A DNA stretch of 64,000 nt from Actinocrispum wychmicini (GCF_004345645.1 NZ_SLWS01000005.1:248001-312000), one strand, 5' to 3'. Positions 8,602 to 17,156 are shown, numbered from the stretch's first letter. The notes: generated by a model not told the origin, from the sequence alone. Program-made: numbers and translations.

Positions 8602-9434
8602 CGCGAGCCTCCCACCAGGTCGAGGTAGATGTCCTCAAGGGACGGACGGGTCACGGTCAGTCCGGCGAGCTCTCGACCCCCAGCCGAGAGTTCGTTGACC
8701 AGCCGGGTGGGGGTCGACGTCTTCATCTCCTGCGGGCCGCGCTCGTCGGTCCACCGCACGGTCGCCTCGGCCATCGCCCGGCCGCCGATGCTCTTCGGCG
8801 TGCCCTCGGCCACGATTCGCCCGGCCGCCAGCACGGCCACCCGGCCGGCGAGCGCCTCGGCCTCGTCCAGGTAGTGGGTGGTGAGCAGGATCGTGGTGCC
8901 GTCCGCGGCGAGCTTCTCGATCAGCCCCCAGAACTGCCGCCGCGCCTCCGGGTCGAACCCGGTGGTCGGCTCGTCCAGGAACACCAGCTCGGGGGTGCCG
9001 ATGATGCCCAGTGCGACGTCCAGCCGGCGGCGCTGCCCACCGGACAGGCTCTTCACCCGGGCCTTCGCCTTCTCGCGCAGGCCGCACAGGTCGATCACGT
9101 CGTCGACGTTCCTGGGCCTGGGGTAGTACCGGGCGAAGTGCCGCACGGTCTCGGTGACGGTGAGCTCGGCGGCGTCGGTCGCGGTCTGCAGGACCATGCC
9201 GAGCCGGGCCCGCCACGCCTGGCCGGCGGTGCCCGGGTCCTCGCCGAGGACACGCACCTCACCGCCGTCCCGGCGTCGGTGCCCTTCGAGGATCTCGACG
9301 GTGGTGGTCTTGCCGGCCCCGTTCGGGCCGAGCAGGGCGAAGATCTCGCCCTGGGCGACGTCGAGGTCGATCCCGGCCACCGCCTGGTGGTCGCCGTACC
9401 TCTTCTGCAAACCCCTGACTTGTATCGCGGTCAT
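8598..9434 (-). CDS. ABC transporter ATP-binding protein, DrrA/CcmA type
   Basis: 278 residues, ATG 9434, first gene of the five-gene minus-strand operon. Walker A GPNGAGKTTT, signature SLSGGQRRRLDVA, Walker B LVFLDEPTTGFDP and the H-loop TTHYLDEAEAL are intact. The roughly 60-residue C-terminal extension is normal for antibiotic-export ATPases. Gene order ATPase-permease-kinase-regulator recurs at 60.8-63.9 kb. It resembles linearmycin- or lipid-sensing ABC/two-component modules (family knowledge); the inducer is not known. Confidence 0.94.
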   Translation of the reverse strand: MTAIQVRGLQKRYGDHQAVAGIDLDVAQGEIFALLGPNGAGKTTTVEILEGHRRRDGGEVRVLGEDPGTAGQAWRARLGMVLQTATDAAELTVTETVRHFARYYPRPRNVDDVIDLCGLREKAKARVKSLSGGQRRRLDVALGIIGTPELVFLDEPTTGFDPEARRQFWGLIEKLAADGTTILLTTHYLDEAEALAGRVAVLAAGRIVAEGTPKSIGGRAMAEATVRWTDERGPQEMKTSTPTRLVNELSAGGRELAGLTVTRPSLEDIYLDLVGGSR

Positions 9435-9515
9435 GGGTCAATCGTCGGCCGCCCCAGGCCTGACTGGGACGACCGCGAGACTGAACCCCGGTGTCCACCG
9501 ATCGGTGGACAGGGC

Positions 9516-10658
9516 CTACGAATGCGCGATGGTGTCCCAGCCTTCGACGTCCTCCGGACGGCGCGGCCCCGGCCCCACGTAGTGCGCGGACGGGCGGACC
9601 AGCTTGCCGGTCTGCTTCTGCTCCATGATGTGCGCGCACCAGCCCGCAGTACGGGCGCACGTGAACATCGCCGGCATCATGTGCGGCGGGACCTGCGCGA
9701 AGTCCAGGATCACCGCGGCCCAGAACTCCACGTTCGTCTCGATCGCCCGGTCCGGCCGGCGCTCCCGCAGCTCCGCCAACGCGGCCTGCTCAAGCGCGGC
9801 AGCCGCGTCGTACCGTGGCGCGTTCAGCTCCTTGCAGGTACGGCGGAGTACTCGGGCACGCGGGTCCTCGGCGCGGTACACCCGGTGCCCGAAGCCCATC
9901 AGCCGCTCGTGCCGGTCCAGGATTCCCTTGACGTAACCACGCGCGTCGCCGTTCCGCTCCACGTCCTGGATCATCGGCAACACCCGCGCAGGCGCACCGC
10001 CGTGCAGCGGGCCGGACATGGCTCCGATGGCGCCGGACAGGGCCGCGACGACGTCCGCACCGGTGGACGCGATCACCCGCGCGGTGAACGTGGACGCGTT
10101 CAGGCCGTGCTCGGCCGCGGACACCCAGTAGGCGTCGATCGCCCTGACGTGCGCCGGGTCCGGCTCACCTCGCCATCGGGTCATGAACCGTTCGGTGATG
10201 GTGGCGCACTCGTCCACCCGGCGCTGCGGCACCGCCGGCTGGCCGATGCCCCGGGCCGACTGGGCCACATAGGACAGTGCCATCACCGACGCACGGGCCA
10301 GTTCGGCGCGGGCCTCAAGGTCGGTGATGTCCAGCAACGGCTGGAAGCCCCAGATGGGCGCGAGCATCGGCAGCGCCGCCTGCACGTCCACCCGGACGTC
10401 GCCGGTGTGCACGGGAATGGGGAACGGTTCGGCGGGCGGCAGTCCCGGTCCGAACCTGCCGTCCACCAGCAGGCCCCAGACACTGCCGAACGTCGCGTGC
10501 CCGACCAGGTCCTCGATGTCCAGACCGCGGTAGCGCAGGGCGCCGCCGTCGCGGTCGGGCTCGGCGATCTGCGTCCGAAACGCCACGACGCCTTCCAGGC
10601 CCGGCTTGTAGCCGTCGTCAAAGTCAAACTCAGGTGGGTTCACCGTGGGTGTCGACAT
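9516..10658 (-). CDS. citA: Citrate synthase 2 (CitA-type, second isozyme)
   Basis: 380 residues, ATG 10658 preceded by AGAGG. It condenses acetyl-CoA and oxaloacetate to citrate. Catalytic signatures are present: SAAEHGLNAS, GPLHGGAP with the substrate His, GFGHRVYRAEDPR with the second His, and the acidic residue in ETNVEFWAAVILD. Length and the start of the mature domain match the shorter actinobacterial CitA rather than the 430-residue GltA, which is also present at 29.5 kb. Divergent from the ornithine-cyclodeaminase-like gene across a 194-bp spacer. Confidence 0.93.
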   Translation of the reverse strand: MSTPTVNPPEFDFDDGYKPGLEGVVAFRTQIAEPDRDGGALRYRGLDIEDLVGHATFGSVWGLLVDGRFGPGLPPAEPFPIPVHTGDVRVDVQAALPMLAPIWGFQPLLDITDLEARAELARASVMALSYVAQSARGIGQPAVPQRRVDECATITERFMTRWRGEPDPAHVRAIDAYWVSAAEHGLNASTFTARVIASTGADVVAALSGAIGAMSGPLHGGAPARVLPMIQDVERNGDARGYVKGILDRHERLMGFGHRVYRAEDPRARVLRRTCKELNAPRYDAAAALEQAALAELRERRPDRAIETNVEFWAAVILDFAQVPPHMMPAMFTCARTAGWCAHIMEQKQTGKLVRPSAHYVGPGPRRPEDVEGWDTIAHS

Positions 10659-10852
10659 GCGTGTTCGCCTCTTCCCGTCATCCCCGACTTTCGCGCAAGG
10701 CCACGGGCGGGTGAGCCGGGCGACACTGCGCGGGCTTGGCCGAAACGATTCCCCTCATCAATCCCTATCGCAACGAGACTGAGCCGTGGTTTCGGTCACG
10801 ATTCCGTGAACGATTCAGTATGCTAGTCGCCTGATTCCGGTAGTAGTTGTCC

Positions 10853-11797
10853 ATGCGAATCCTTTCCGCGACGGACGTCGCCAAGGCGCTGCCGATGCGC
10901 GACTGCGTCGAGGTGATGGCCGAGGCGCTCACCGCCCGCGCGGTCGGCGAGGTGGAACAACCCCTGCGTACGGCCTATTCGCCGCCCGGTGCGGACGGAC
11001 GGCTGACCGTGTGGATGCCCGCGTACCGGGGTGGTGCGCGGCCGTTGTTCGGCACGAAACTGCTGTGTCTGGTGCCGGACAACCCCAGTCGTGGGTTGGA
11101 CGCGCATCAAGGCGTCACGGTCCTGTTCGACGGCGTGACAGGGGCGCCGGTGGCGGTGTTGGACGCGTCGGCCGTGACCGCGATCCGGACGGCGGCGGTG
11201 TCCGCACTGGCGACCCGGACGCTGGCCAACCCGGACGCCTCGATTCTGGCGATCATCGGTGCCGGCGTTCAGGCCGAGGCCCATCTGGAGGCGATTCCGC
11301 TTGTCCGCGGGATTTCCGAGGCACGTGTCTTCTCGCCGCGTTCCGCGCCGGCTTTGGTCGACCGGATGACCGTGCCGTTCTCGTTGACGGCCACGAGTTC
11401 GGCCGAAGAAGCCGTTCGGGGCGCCGATATCGTCGTCACGGCGACCACTTCGAATATCCCCGTGATCGATTTCCGGTGGCTCAAGCCGGGCGCCCACATC
11501 AATGCGATCGGGGCCAGCGTGCCCAGCCACCGCGAGGTCGACGACGCCACGGTCGCGGCCGCCGAGGTGTACGCCGACGCCCGCGAGTCGATCGCCGCCG
11601 AAGCCGCGGACATCACGCCCGAGCAGTTGCGCGGCGAGCTGGGCGAGGTCCTGGCCGGCCAGGCACCCGGCCGCGGCTCAGCGAGGTCGCTGACGCTGTT
11701 CCGGTCACTGGGAATCGCGGCCGAGGACCTGTTCGCCGCCGACTTCGCCGTGCGCCGGGCCGCTGAGCTGGGACTGGGAGTGGAAGCGCCGATGTAA
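10853..11797 (+). CDS. Ornithine cyclodeaminase / mu-crystallin family protein
   Basis: 314 residues from ATG 10853; a TTG two codons upstream (10847) is the only competitor. An NAD(P)-binding Rossmann fold is seen at about residues 120-200 (AIIGAGVQAEAHLEAI) and a C-terminal lid. The N-terminal substrate motif FGTKLLCLVPDNP matches alanine dehydrogenase / ketimine reductase members better than strict ornithine cyclodeaminases. The reaction is therefore uncertain: an NAD-dependent amino or imino acid conversion. It lies 25 nt before ureA and may be co-transcribed, which would link amine release and urea nitrogen, but ureA also seems to have its own leaderless promoter. A possible -10 box TATGCT sits at 10819-10824. 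Confidence 0.85.
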   Translation: MRILSATDVAKALPMRDCVEVMAEALTARAVGEVEQPLRTAYSPPGADGRLTVWMPAYRGGARPLFGTKLLCLVPDNPSRGLDAHQGVTVLFDGVTGAPVAVLDASAVTAIRTAAVSALATRTLANPDASILAIIGAGVQAEAHLEAIPLVRGISEARVFSPRSAPALVDRMTVPFSLTATSSAEEAVRGADIVVTATTSNIPVIDFRWLKPGAHINAIGASVPSHREVDDATVAAAEVYADARESIAAEAADITPEQLRGELGEVLAGQAPGRGSARSLTLFRSLGIAAEDLFAADFAVRRAAELGLGVEAPM

Positions 11798-11808
11798 CAA
11801 CACCTGGG

Positions 11809-11814
11809 TATTTT
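11809..11814 (+). promoter_or_regulatory. Putative leaderless -10 box of ureA
   Basis: TATTTT ends 8 nt before the ureA ATG, and no Shine-Dalgarno sequence is present between the upstream stop and that ATG. The spacing fits an actinobacterial leaderless transcript starting at or beside the ATG. Inference from spacing only. Confidence 0.45.
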
Positions 11815-11822
11815 CTCCTGTC

Positions 11823-12125
11823 ATGCACCTGACCCCGCACGAACGGGACAAGCTGCTGGTCCACGTGGCGGCCGACGTCGCCCGCAAGCGGCTCGACCGG
11901 GGCGTGAAGCTGAACTACCCGGAGGCGGTCGCGCTGATCACCGACCACGTGCTCGAAGGCGCCCGGGACGGGCGGACAGTGAGCGACCTGGTCGCGAGCG
12001 GCCGGCATGTGCTCGGCCGGGACCAGGTGATGGCCGGCGTGCCCGAGATGGTCGATGCCGTCCAAGTGGAGGCCACGTTCCCCGACGGCACGAAGCTCGT
12101 CACCGTGCACGACCCGATTCCGTGA
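11823..12125 (+). CDS. ureA: Urease gamma subunit
   Basis: 100 residues beginning MHLTPHERDKLL, the family's standard start and length. It contains the conserved KLNYPEAVALI and TVSDLVASGRHVLG blocks and ends in VHDPIP. It forms the urease heteromultimer with UreB and UreC, which hydrolyses urea to ammonia and carbamate in the cytoplasm. First gene of ureABCFGD; ureB follows after 8 nt. Confidence 0.97.
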   Translation: MHLTPHERDKLLVHVAADVARKRLDRGVKLNYPEAVALITDHVLEGARDGRTVSDLVASGRHVLGRDQVMAGVPEMVDAVQVEATFPDGTKLVTVHDPIP

Positions 12126-12133
12126 GGTGACGC

Positions 12134-12490
12134 GTGCGTCCAGGAGAGATCATCCCGGCCGGGGAGCCGGTCGAGCTGAACCCGGGCCGGCCGCGGGTGC
12201 GGCTGGTGGTCCGCAATGTCGCGGACCGGCCGGTCCAGGTGGGGTCGCACTTCCATTTCGCCGCGGTCAACCCCGGCCTGGAGTTCGACCGTGCCGCGGC
12301 GTGGGGTCATCGCCTCGATGTCCCGGCGGGCACGTCCGTTCGGTTCGAGCCGGGGGTCGAGCGCGAGGTCGACCTCGTGCCGATCGCGGGGCGTCGCGTC
12401 GTCCCTGGACTGAGGCGCGGTGGGGGTGGGAGCCCCCGCAGGGGGCTGGTAGAGAACGGAGGACTCGCCGGTGACCTCGATCGGGCGTGA
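12134..12490 (+). CDS. ureB: Urease beta subunit with an aberrant repeat-encoded C-terminus
   Basis: 118 residues from GTG 12134, opening MRPGEIIPAGEPVELN as in the family. The conserved GSHFHFAAVN and DVPAGTSVRFEPG blocks are intact up to about residue 95 (GRRVVPGLR). Beyond that, the tail is Gly/Arg-rich and unlike UreB, because the coding sequence enters the 34-bp hairpin repeat at 12417-12450. The altered tail runs 20 nt into ureC. The repeat seems to have replaced the native end while leaving the ureC ribosome site (GGAGG) just beyond it. UreB tails are variable and surface exposed, so function may be kept (inference). Confidence 0.92.
   Translation: MRPGEIIPAGEPVELNPGRPRVRLVVRNVADRPVQVGSHFHFAAVNPGLEFDRAAAWGHRLDVPAGTSVRFEPGVEREVDLVPIAGRRVVPGLRRGGGGSPRRGLVENGGLAGDLDRA
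12417..12450 (+). repeat. 34-bp hairpin-forming dispersed repeat, copy A
   Basis: The reverse complement of this stretch is identical over 34/34 bases to 25964-25997. Its core is a perfect 7-bp stem AGCCCCC / GGGGGCT with a 3-nt loop, flanked by a G-rich GGTGGGGGTGGG arm. It lies inside the end of ureB. A diverged third copy is at 56163-56196. Confidence 0.9.
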
Positions 12491-14189
12491 CCGGTACGTC
12501 GAGCTGTTCGGGCCGACCGTGGGCGACCGGGTCCGGCTCGCCGACACGAACCTGTTGATCGAGGTCACCGAGGACCGCAGCAGGGGCGCGGGAGCGGGCG
12601 ACGAGGTGATCTTCGGCGGCGGCAAGGTCATCCGGGAGTCCATGGGCCAGGGCACGGCCACCCGCGCCGAGGGCGCGCCGGACCTGGTCGTCACCGGAGT
12701 CGTGGTGCTCGACTGGTGGGGTGTGGTCAAGGCGGACGTCGGCGTGCGCGACGGCCGGATCGTCGGGATCGGCAAGGCCGGCAACCCGGACGTGATGGAC
12801 GGCGTCGACCCGGCGCTGGTGATCGGGCCGTCCACCGAGATCCTGGCGGGCAACGGCAGGATACTGACCGCGGGCGGGATCGACTGCCATGTGCACTTCA
12901 TCTGCCCGCAGCTGACTGACCAAGCGCTTGCTTCAGGGCTCACGACCATGATCGGCGGCGGCACCGGCCCGGTCGAGGGCAGCAAGGCGACCACGGTCAC
13001 CCCGGGCGCGTGGAACCTGGGCCGGATGCTGCAGGCGATGGACGCCCAACCGGTGAACGTCCTGTTGCTGGGCAAGGGGAACACCGTCAGCCACGAGGGC
13101 CTTCGCGAACAGCTGCGCGGCGGGGCGGGCGGCTTCAAGCTGCACGAGGACTGGGGCACCACACCGGCCGCGATCGACGCGTGCCTGACGGTCGCGGACT
13201 CCGCCGGCGTCCAGGTCGCCATCCACACCGACACGTTGAACGAGGCCGGCTTTGTGGAGTCCACAGTGGACGCCATCGGCGGCCGGTCGATCAACGCCTA
13301 CCACACCGAGGGCGCCGGCGGCGGGCACGCGCCGGACATCATCCGGGTCGTCGCCGAGCCGAACGTGCTGCCGTCGTCGACGAACCCGACCCGCCCGCAC
13401 ACCGCGAACACCCTGGACGAGCACCTGGACATGCTGGTGGTCTGCCACCACCTCAACCCGTCCGTACCCGAGGACCTGGCGTTCGCCGAGAGCCGGATCA
13501 GGCCGACCACGATCGCGGCCGAGGACGTGCTGCACGACATGGGCGCGATCTCGATGATCAGCTCGGACTCCCAGGCCATGGGCCGGATCGGCGAAGTCGT
13601 CATCCGCACATGGCAGACCGCGCACGTGATGAAGGACCGTCGCGGCGCGTTGCCAGGGGACGGTCGGGCCGACAACACGCGGGCCCAGCGGTACGTGGCC
13701 AAGTACACGATCAACCCGGCGATCGCGCACGGCATCGACGCGCACGTCGGCTCGGTGGAGGTCGGCAAGCTGGCCGACCTCGTGCTGTGGGACCCGAAGT
13801 TCTTCGGTGTCAAGCCGCACGTCGTGCTCAAGGCCGGATTCGTGGCCTGGGCGGCGATGGGGGACGCGAACGCGTCCATCCCGACTCCGCAGCCGGTCTA
13901 CATGCGGCCGATGTTCGGCGCCGCGCCATCGGTCGCAGTCGCCAGTGGTCTCCACTTCGTCGCGCCCGAGGCCCTGGAATCCGGTGTGGCGGAACGGTTC
14001 GGCATCGCCCGGCGGCTCGTGCCGGTGGCGAACACACGCCAGGTGGGCAAGGCGGACATGCGCCTCAACGACGCGTTGCCCGACGTCCGGGTGGACGCGG
14101 ACAGCTTCGCCGTGTACGTGGACGGGGAGCTGGTCGAACCGCAACCGGTCGACGTGCTTCCCTTGGCCCAGCGGTACTTCCTCTTCTGA
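12471..14189 (+). CDS. ureC: Urease alpha (catalytic) subunit
   Basis: 572 residues, GTG 12471 with GGAGG about 8 nt upstream; the start overlaps ureB by 20 nt. Nickel-site elements are all visible: HVHF, the lysine to be carbamylated in GFKLHEDWG, HTDTLNEAGF, HTEGAGGGHAPD, the mobile-flap Cys-His in VCHHLNPS, and the terminal Asp in SSDSQAMGRIGE. Length equals the family norm. Cytoplasmic, requiring UreD/F/G (encoded downstream) for nickel insertion. Confidence 0.98.
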   Translation: MTSIGRDRYVELFGPTVGDRVRLADTNLLIEVTEDRSRGAGAGDEVIFGGGKVIRESMGQGTATRAEGAPDLVVTGVVVLDWWGVVKADVGVRDGRIVGIGKAGNPDVMDGVDPALVIGPSTEILAGNGRILTAGGIDCHVHFICPQLTDQALASGLTTMIGGGTGPVEGSKATTVTPGAWNLGRMLQAMDAQPVNVLLLGKGNTVSHEGLREQLRGGAGGFKLHEDWGTTPAAIDACLTVADSAGVQVAIHTDTLNEAGFVESTVDAIGGRSINAYHTEGAGGGHAPDIIRVVAEPNVLPSSTNPTRPHTANTLDEHLDMLVVCHHLNPSVPEDLAFAESRIRPTTIAAEDVLHDMGAISMISSDSQAMGRIGEVVIRTWQTAHVMKDRRGALPGDGRADNTRAQRYVAKYTINPAIAHGIDAHVGSVEVGKLADLVLWDPKFFGVKPHVVLKAGFVAWAAMGDANASIPTPQPVYMRPMFGAAPSVAVASGLHFVAPEALESGVAERFGIARRLVPVANTRQVGKADMRLNDALPDVRVDADSFAVYVDGELVEPQPVDVLPLAQRYFLF

Positions 14190-14854
14190 TGGATGTCGTC
14201 GCGTTGATCCTGGCGGACTCCCGGTTCCCGGGCGGTGGGCACGTGCACTCCGGCGGGTTGGAGGAGGCCGCGAGCCGTGGGCTGGTGACGGACGTCAGCA
14301 CCCTGCGATTGTTTCTGGCCGGGCGATTGGCGACCGCGGGTGAGTTGGCGGCCGTGTTCGCGGCGGTGTCGGTGACCTGCCGCGAATGGTCCGCTTTGGA
14401 CAGTGAACTGGACGCCCGGACGCCGTCACCCGCTCAGCGGGAGGCTTCCCGGGCGCAGGGCCGGGCCACGCTCCGGGCGGGGAAGCGCGCCTGGCCGTCG
14501 CCGGTCGTCGACGATCTGGCGGCAGCGACTCCCCGGCCGCACCACGCGATCGTGCTCGGCGCGTTGACCGGGATCGCGGGTGGGAGTGCCGAGGGCGCTG
14601 CGCTGGCAGCCGCGTACTTGTCAGTGAGCGGACCGGCGAGCGCCGCGATCCGTTTGCTGGGCTTGGATCCCTTCGCTGTCAACGCCGCCGTGACCGCGCT
14701 GGCGGGCGAGATGCGTGGGGTGGCTACGCGTGCGGTGGCCGCGGTCGGGTTACCGTTGGGTGATCTTCCCGCGCCCGGCTCGCCGGGCCTGGACCTGTTG
14801 GCCGAGGCGCACGTGCGTCATCACAAGGAAGAGGTGCGTCTCTTTGCTAGCTGA
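14189..14854 (+). CDS. ureF: Urease accessory protein UreF
   Basis: 221 residues from ATG 14189, sharing the TGATG junction with ureC. It starts MDVVALILADSRFPGGG, close to the conserved UreF opening with its LxLxDSxFPxGG-like motif. Mostly helical. The PRPHHAIVLGAL segment and the closing EAHVRHHKEE are typical. It recruits UreG to the UreABC-UreD complex. Its last 11 nt overlap the proposed ureG start. Confidence 0.93.
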   Translation: MDVVALILADSRFPGGGHVHSGGLEEAASRGLVTDVSTLRLFLAGRLATAGELAAVFAAVSVTCREWSALDSELDARTPSPAQREASRAQGRATLRAGKRAWPSPVVDDLAAATPRPHHAIVLGALTGIAGGSAEGAALAAAYLSVSGPASAAIRLLGLDPFAVNAAVTALAGEMRGVATRAVAAVGLPLGDLPAPGSPGLDLLAEAHVRHHKEEVRLFAS

Positions 14855-15527
14855 CCACACGCACACCCACCCGGTCACGTACGACCCGACGATGTCGGAA
14901 CCCGACCGGTACGAGCCGGTCGCCGAGGAAGGCCGGGCGTTCCGGATCGGCATCGGCGGTCCGGTCGGCAGCGGCAAGACCGCGCTCGTCGCCGCGCTGT
15001 GCCGGGCGTTGGGCGACGAGTTGAACCTCGCGGTGGTGACCAACGACATCTACACCACTGAGGACGCCGACTTCCTGCGCCGGGCCGGTGTGCTGGACAC
15101 CGACCGGATCGAGGCCGTGCAGACCGGATGCTGCCCGCACACCGCGATCCGCGACGACATCTCCGCCAACCTGGACGCGGTGGACACGCTCGAACACCGC
15201 CATCCCGGGCTGGACCTGGTGATCATCGAGAGCGGCGGGGACAACCTCACCGCGGTGTTCAGCCGGGGCCTGGTGGACCGCCAGGTGTTCGTGGTGGACG
15301 TGGCCGGCGGCGACAAGGTGCCGCGCAAGGGCGGGCCCGGGGTGACCACGGCGGACCTGTTGGTGATCAACAAGATCGACCTGGCGCCGCTGGTCGGCGC
15401 GGACCTGGACGTGATGACGTCGGACGCGGCCAGGATGCGTGGCCCGCTGCCGGTGATCGTTCAGTCCCTGGTGGAAACCCCGGACGCGCCCGAGGTCGCG
15501 TCGTGGGTCCGAGAACGCCTGAGATGA
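14844..15527 (+). CDS. ureG: Urease accessory GTPase UreG
   Basis: 227 residues from TTG 14844, chosen because AAGGAAGAGG stands 9 nt upstream and the resulting N-terminus (LADHTHTHP) has the short His-rich leader normal for actinobacterial UreG. An ATG at 14892 is the alternative. It contains P-loop GPVGSGKTAL, the nickel-binding CPH in TGCCPHTAIRDD, Switch-like ESGGDNL, and guanine motif NKIDLAP. It delivers nickel to urease with GTP hydrolysis. Confidence 0.95.
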   Translation: MLADHTHTHPVTYDPTMSEPDRYEPVAEEGRAFRIGIGGPVGSGKTALVAALCRALGDELNLAVVTNDIYTTEDADFLRRAGVLDTDRIEAVQTGCCPHTAIRDDISANLDAVDTLEHRHPGLDLVIIESGGDNLTAVFSRGLVDRQVFVVDVAGGDKVPRKGGPGVTTADLLVINKIDLAPLVGADLDVMTSDAARMRGPLPVIVQSLVETPDAPEVASWVRERLR

Positions 15528-16231
15528 GGGCACACGCGCGGGTCGTCGCGGAGGTCGTCGACGGCCGGACGGTGTTGCGTGAGCTGCGATCCATGGCTCC
15601 GCTGACACTCGTTCCGCGTCGAGGCGTCCCCGGTGCGGTCCATCTGGTCTCCTCGGCGGCGGCCCCGCTCGGCGGCGACGACCTGGAGCTCTCCCTGGTC
15701 GCCGGTCCTGGCGCGACACTCCGGCTGGCCGGCGTGGCCGCGGCCCTGGTCCTGCCCGGCCCCACGCCGGCTGTGAGCCGGGTCACGGTCACCGTCGAAG
15801 CGGCCGAGAAGTCCACTGTGGAGTATCGGCCGGCGGCGACGGTCGTCACCGAACGCGCGTCCCACGAGGCGGTGTTCGTTGCGTCACTCGCGGCCGATGC
15901 CCGCTTGCTGGCAAGGGAAGTACTCGTCCTCGGCCGGGCCGGCGAGTCGCCCGGCCGGCTGGGCACGGTAACGATCGTTCACCGGTCCGGCGGGCCGGTG
16001 CTCAACCAGCGGCTGCGGGTCGGCGCGCTGGCCGCCAGTCCGGCTGTTCTCGCAGGTAGAAGGGTCCTTGCCACGTCCTTGCGGGTCGACGGCGACGAGC
16101 CCGTCGACACCGTCGCCCTGGACTGGGCCTCGCTCGTCCCGCTCGCCGGCGGGGGCTCACTGGCTACCGCCCTGGCCCATGACGCGGTCACGGCCGGGCG
16201 GCTACTCGATCAACTTGATCGATCAGGTTGA
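15524..16231 (+). CDS. ureD: Urease accessory protein UreD (UreH)
   Basis: 235 residues, ATG 15524 overlapping the ureG stop (ATGA). Beta-rich UreD features include LTLVPRRG, a GDDLELSLVAGPGATLRL block and the EYRPAATVVTERA strand. It binds apo-urease and forms the tunnel for nickel passage with UreF and UreG (family knowledge). It is shorter than many UreD proteins (about 270) but in the actinobacterial range. It ends inside a 28-bp near-perfect palindrome. Confidence 0.9.
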   Translation: MRAHARVVAEVVDGRTVLRELRSMAPLTLVPRRGVPGAVHLVSSAAAPLGGDDLELSLVAGPGATLRLAGVAAALVLPGPTPAVSRVTVTVEAAEKSTVEYRPAATVVTERASHEAVFVASLAADARLLAREVLVLGRAGESPGRLGTVTIVHRSGGPVLNQRLRVGALAASPAVLAGRRVLATSLRVDGDEPVDTVALDWASLVPLAGGGSLATALAHDAVTAGRLLDQLDRSG

Positions 16232-16234
16232 TCG
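16207..16234. promoter_or_regulatory. 28-bp near-perfect palindrome over the ureD stop
   Basis: CGATCAAC-TTGATCGATCAG-GTTGATCG is self-complementary at 26 of 28 positions; the mismatched pair would be a G-U wobble in RNA. It begins in the last ureD codons and ends 3 nt after the stop. It has no T-run, so it is more likely an operator or an mRNA 3'-end hairpin than an intrinsic terminator. It lies 109 bp upstream of the pdxH start. Confidence 0.6.
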
Positions 16235-16342
16235 GTCAGGGTGACTCCGCGTGGGTGTAATCACCACGCCCGCTGTTTCTCTGGACCCCCCAACCCCGTA
16301 ACGTCGTTGGGAACCAAGAAAACTAGGCGGAGGATGACTGGC

Positions 16343-17014
16343 ATGACGGACGCCGACGTAACGTCCAACATCACGCTGAACCTGCCGGCGATGCGCGCGT
16401 CCTATGAGGGTGGCACGCTCGACGAGTCCGAGCTTCTGCCGAGCTGGCACGAGCAGCTCCAGTACTGGCTGGACCAGGCCGCCCGGTTGGGTGTGGTCGA
16501 GCCCAACGCCATGGTGCTGGCGACCGCGGACCCCACCGGCCGCCCGTCGTCACGGACCGTGCTCGCCAAGGGCCTCGACTCGCGGGGCGTCGTCTTCTTC
16601 ACCAACTACACCTCCAGCAAGAGCCACGAGCTCTCCGCCACCCGCTACGCCTCCGCCACCTTCCCCTGGTACTCGCTGCAGCGCCAGGCGCACGTGCGCG
16701 GCACAGTCGAGAAGGTCGACCCCGCCGAGACCGCGGCCTACTGGGCCAGCCGGCCGCGGGAGTCCCAGCTCGGCGCGTGGGCGTCGCCGCAGTCCGTGGT
16801 GGTGTCCGGGCGGTCGGCCCTGGACTCCTCGCTGGCCAACATCCAGCGACAGTTCGCCGACGCCGACATGGTGCCCGTGCCGCCGCACTGGGGCGGCTGG
16901 CGGATCCGCCCCGAGGTGGTCGAGTTCTGGCAGGGCCGCCGCAACCGGATGCACGACCGGCTGCGCTACAAGCAGACCCGGGACGGGTGGAAGGTCGAGC
17001 GGCTCGGCCCGTGA
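16343..17014 (+). CDS. pdxH: Pyridoxamine/pyridoxine 5'-phosphate oxidase
   Basis: 223 residues from ATG 16343; an in-frame ATG at 16334 abuts the ribosome site GGCGGAGG, whereas 16343 has a proper 9-nt spacing. It oxidises PNP or PMP to PLP with FMN. FMN-binding blocks SSRTVLAKGLDSRGVVFFTNY, the following SSKSHEL and the C-terminal hallmark WRIRPEVVEFWQGRRNRMHDR are clear. The end RLGP is typical. Neighbouring citA and gltA are its usual companions in actinomycetes; here the urease block lies between citA and pdxH. Confidence 0.96.
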   Translation: MTDADVTSNITLNLPAMRASYEGGTLDESELLPSWHEQLQYWLDQAARLGVVEPNAMVLATADPTGRPSSRTVLAKGLDSRGVVFFTNYTSSKSHELSATRYASATFPWYSLQRQAHVRGTVEKVDPAETAAYWASRPRESQLGAWASPQSVVVSGRSALDSSLANIQRQFADADMVPVPPHWGGWRIRPEVVEFWQGRRNRMHDRLRYKQTRDGWKVERLGP

Positions 17015-17156
17015 GCCGGGACAACCCGCCCAAAGAGGTCTAGACCACGTGTACCCGCCGTGTTATTTTCGCCACGCAAGGTCGTGACGCGGCGGGGGCG
17101 CGACGCACGTCCACGACGGCCAACCCTGCAGGTCGGAAATCGTGGAAGGGGCAGCA

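Noticed and set aside
17037..17046. GGTCTAGACC palindrome before the LPMO gene as an operator
   Set aside because: Ten-base perfect palindrome but isolated, with no half-site repeats or adjacent regulator; chance occurrence not excluded.
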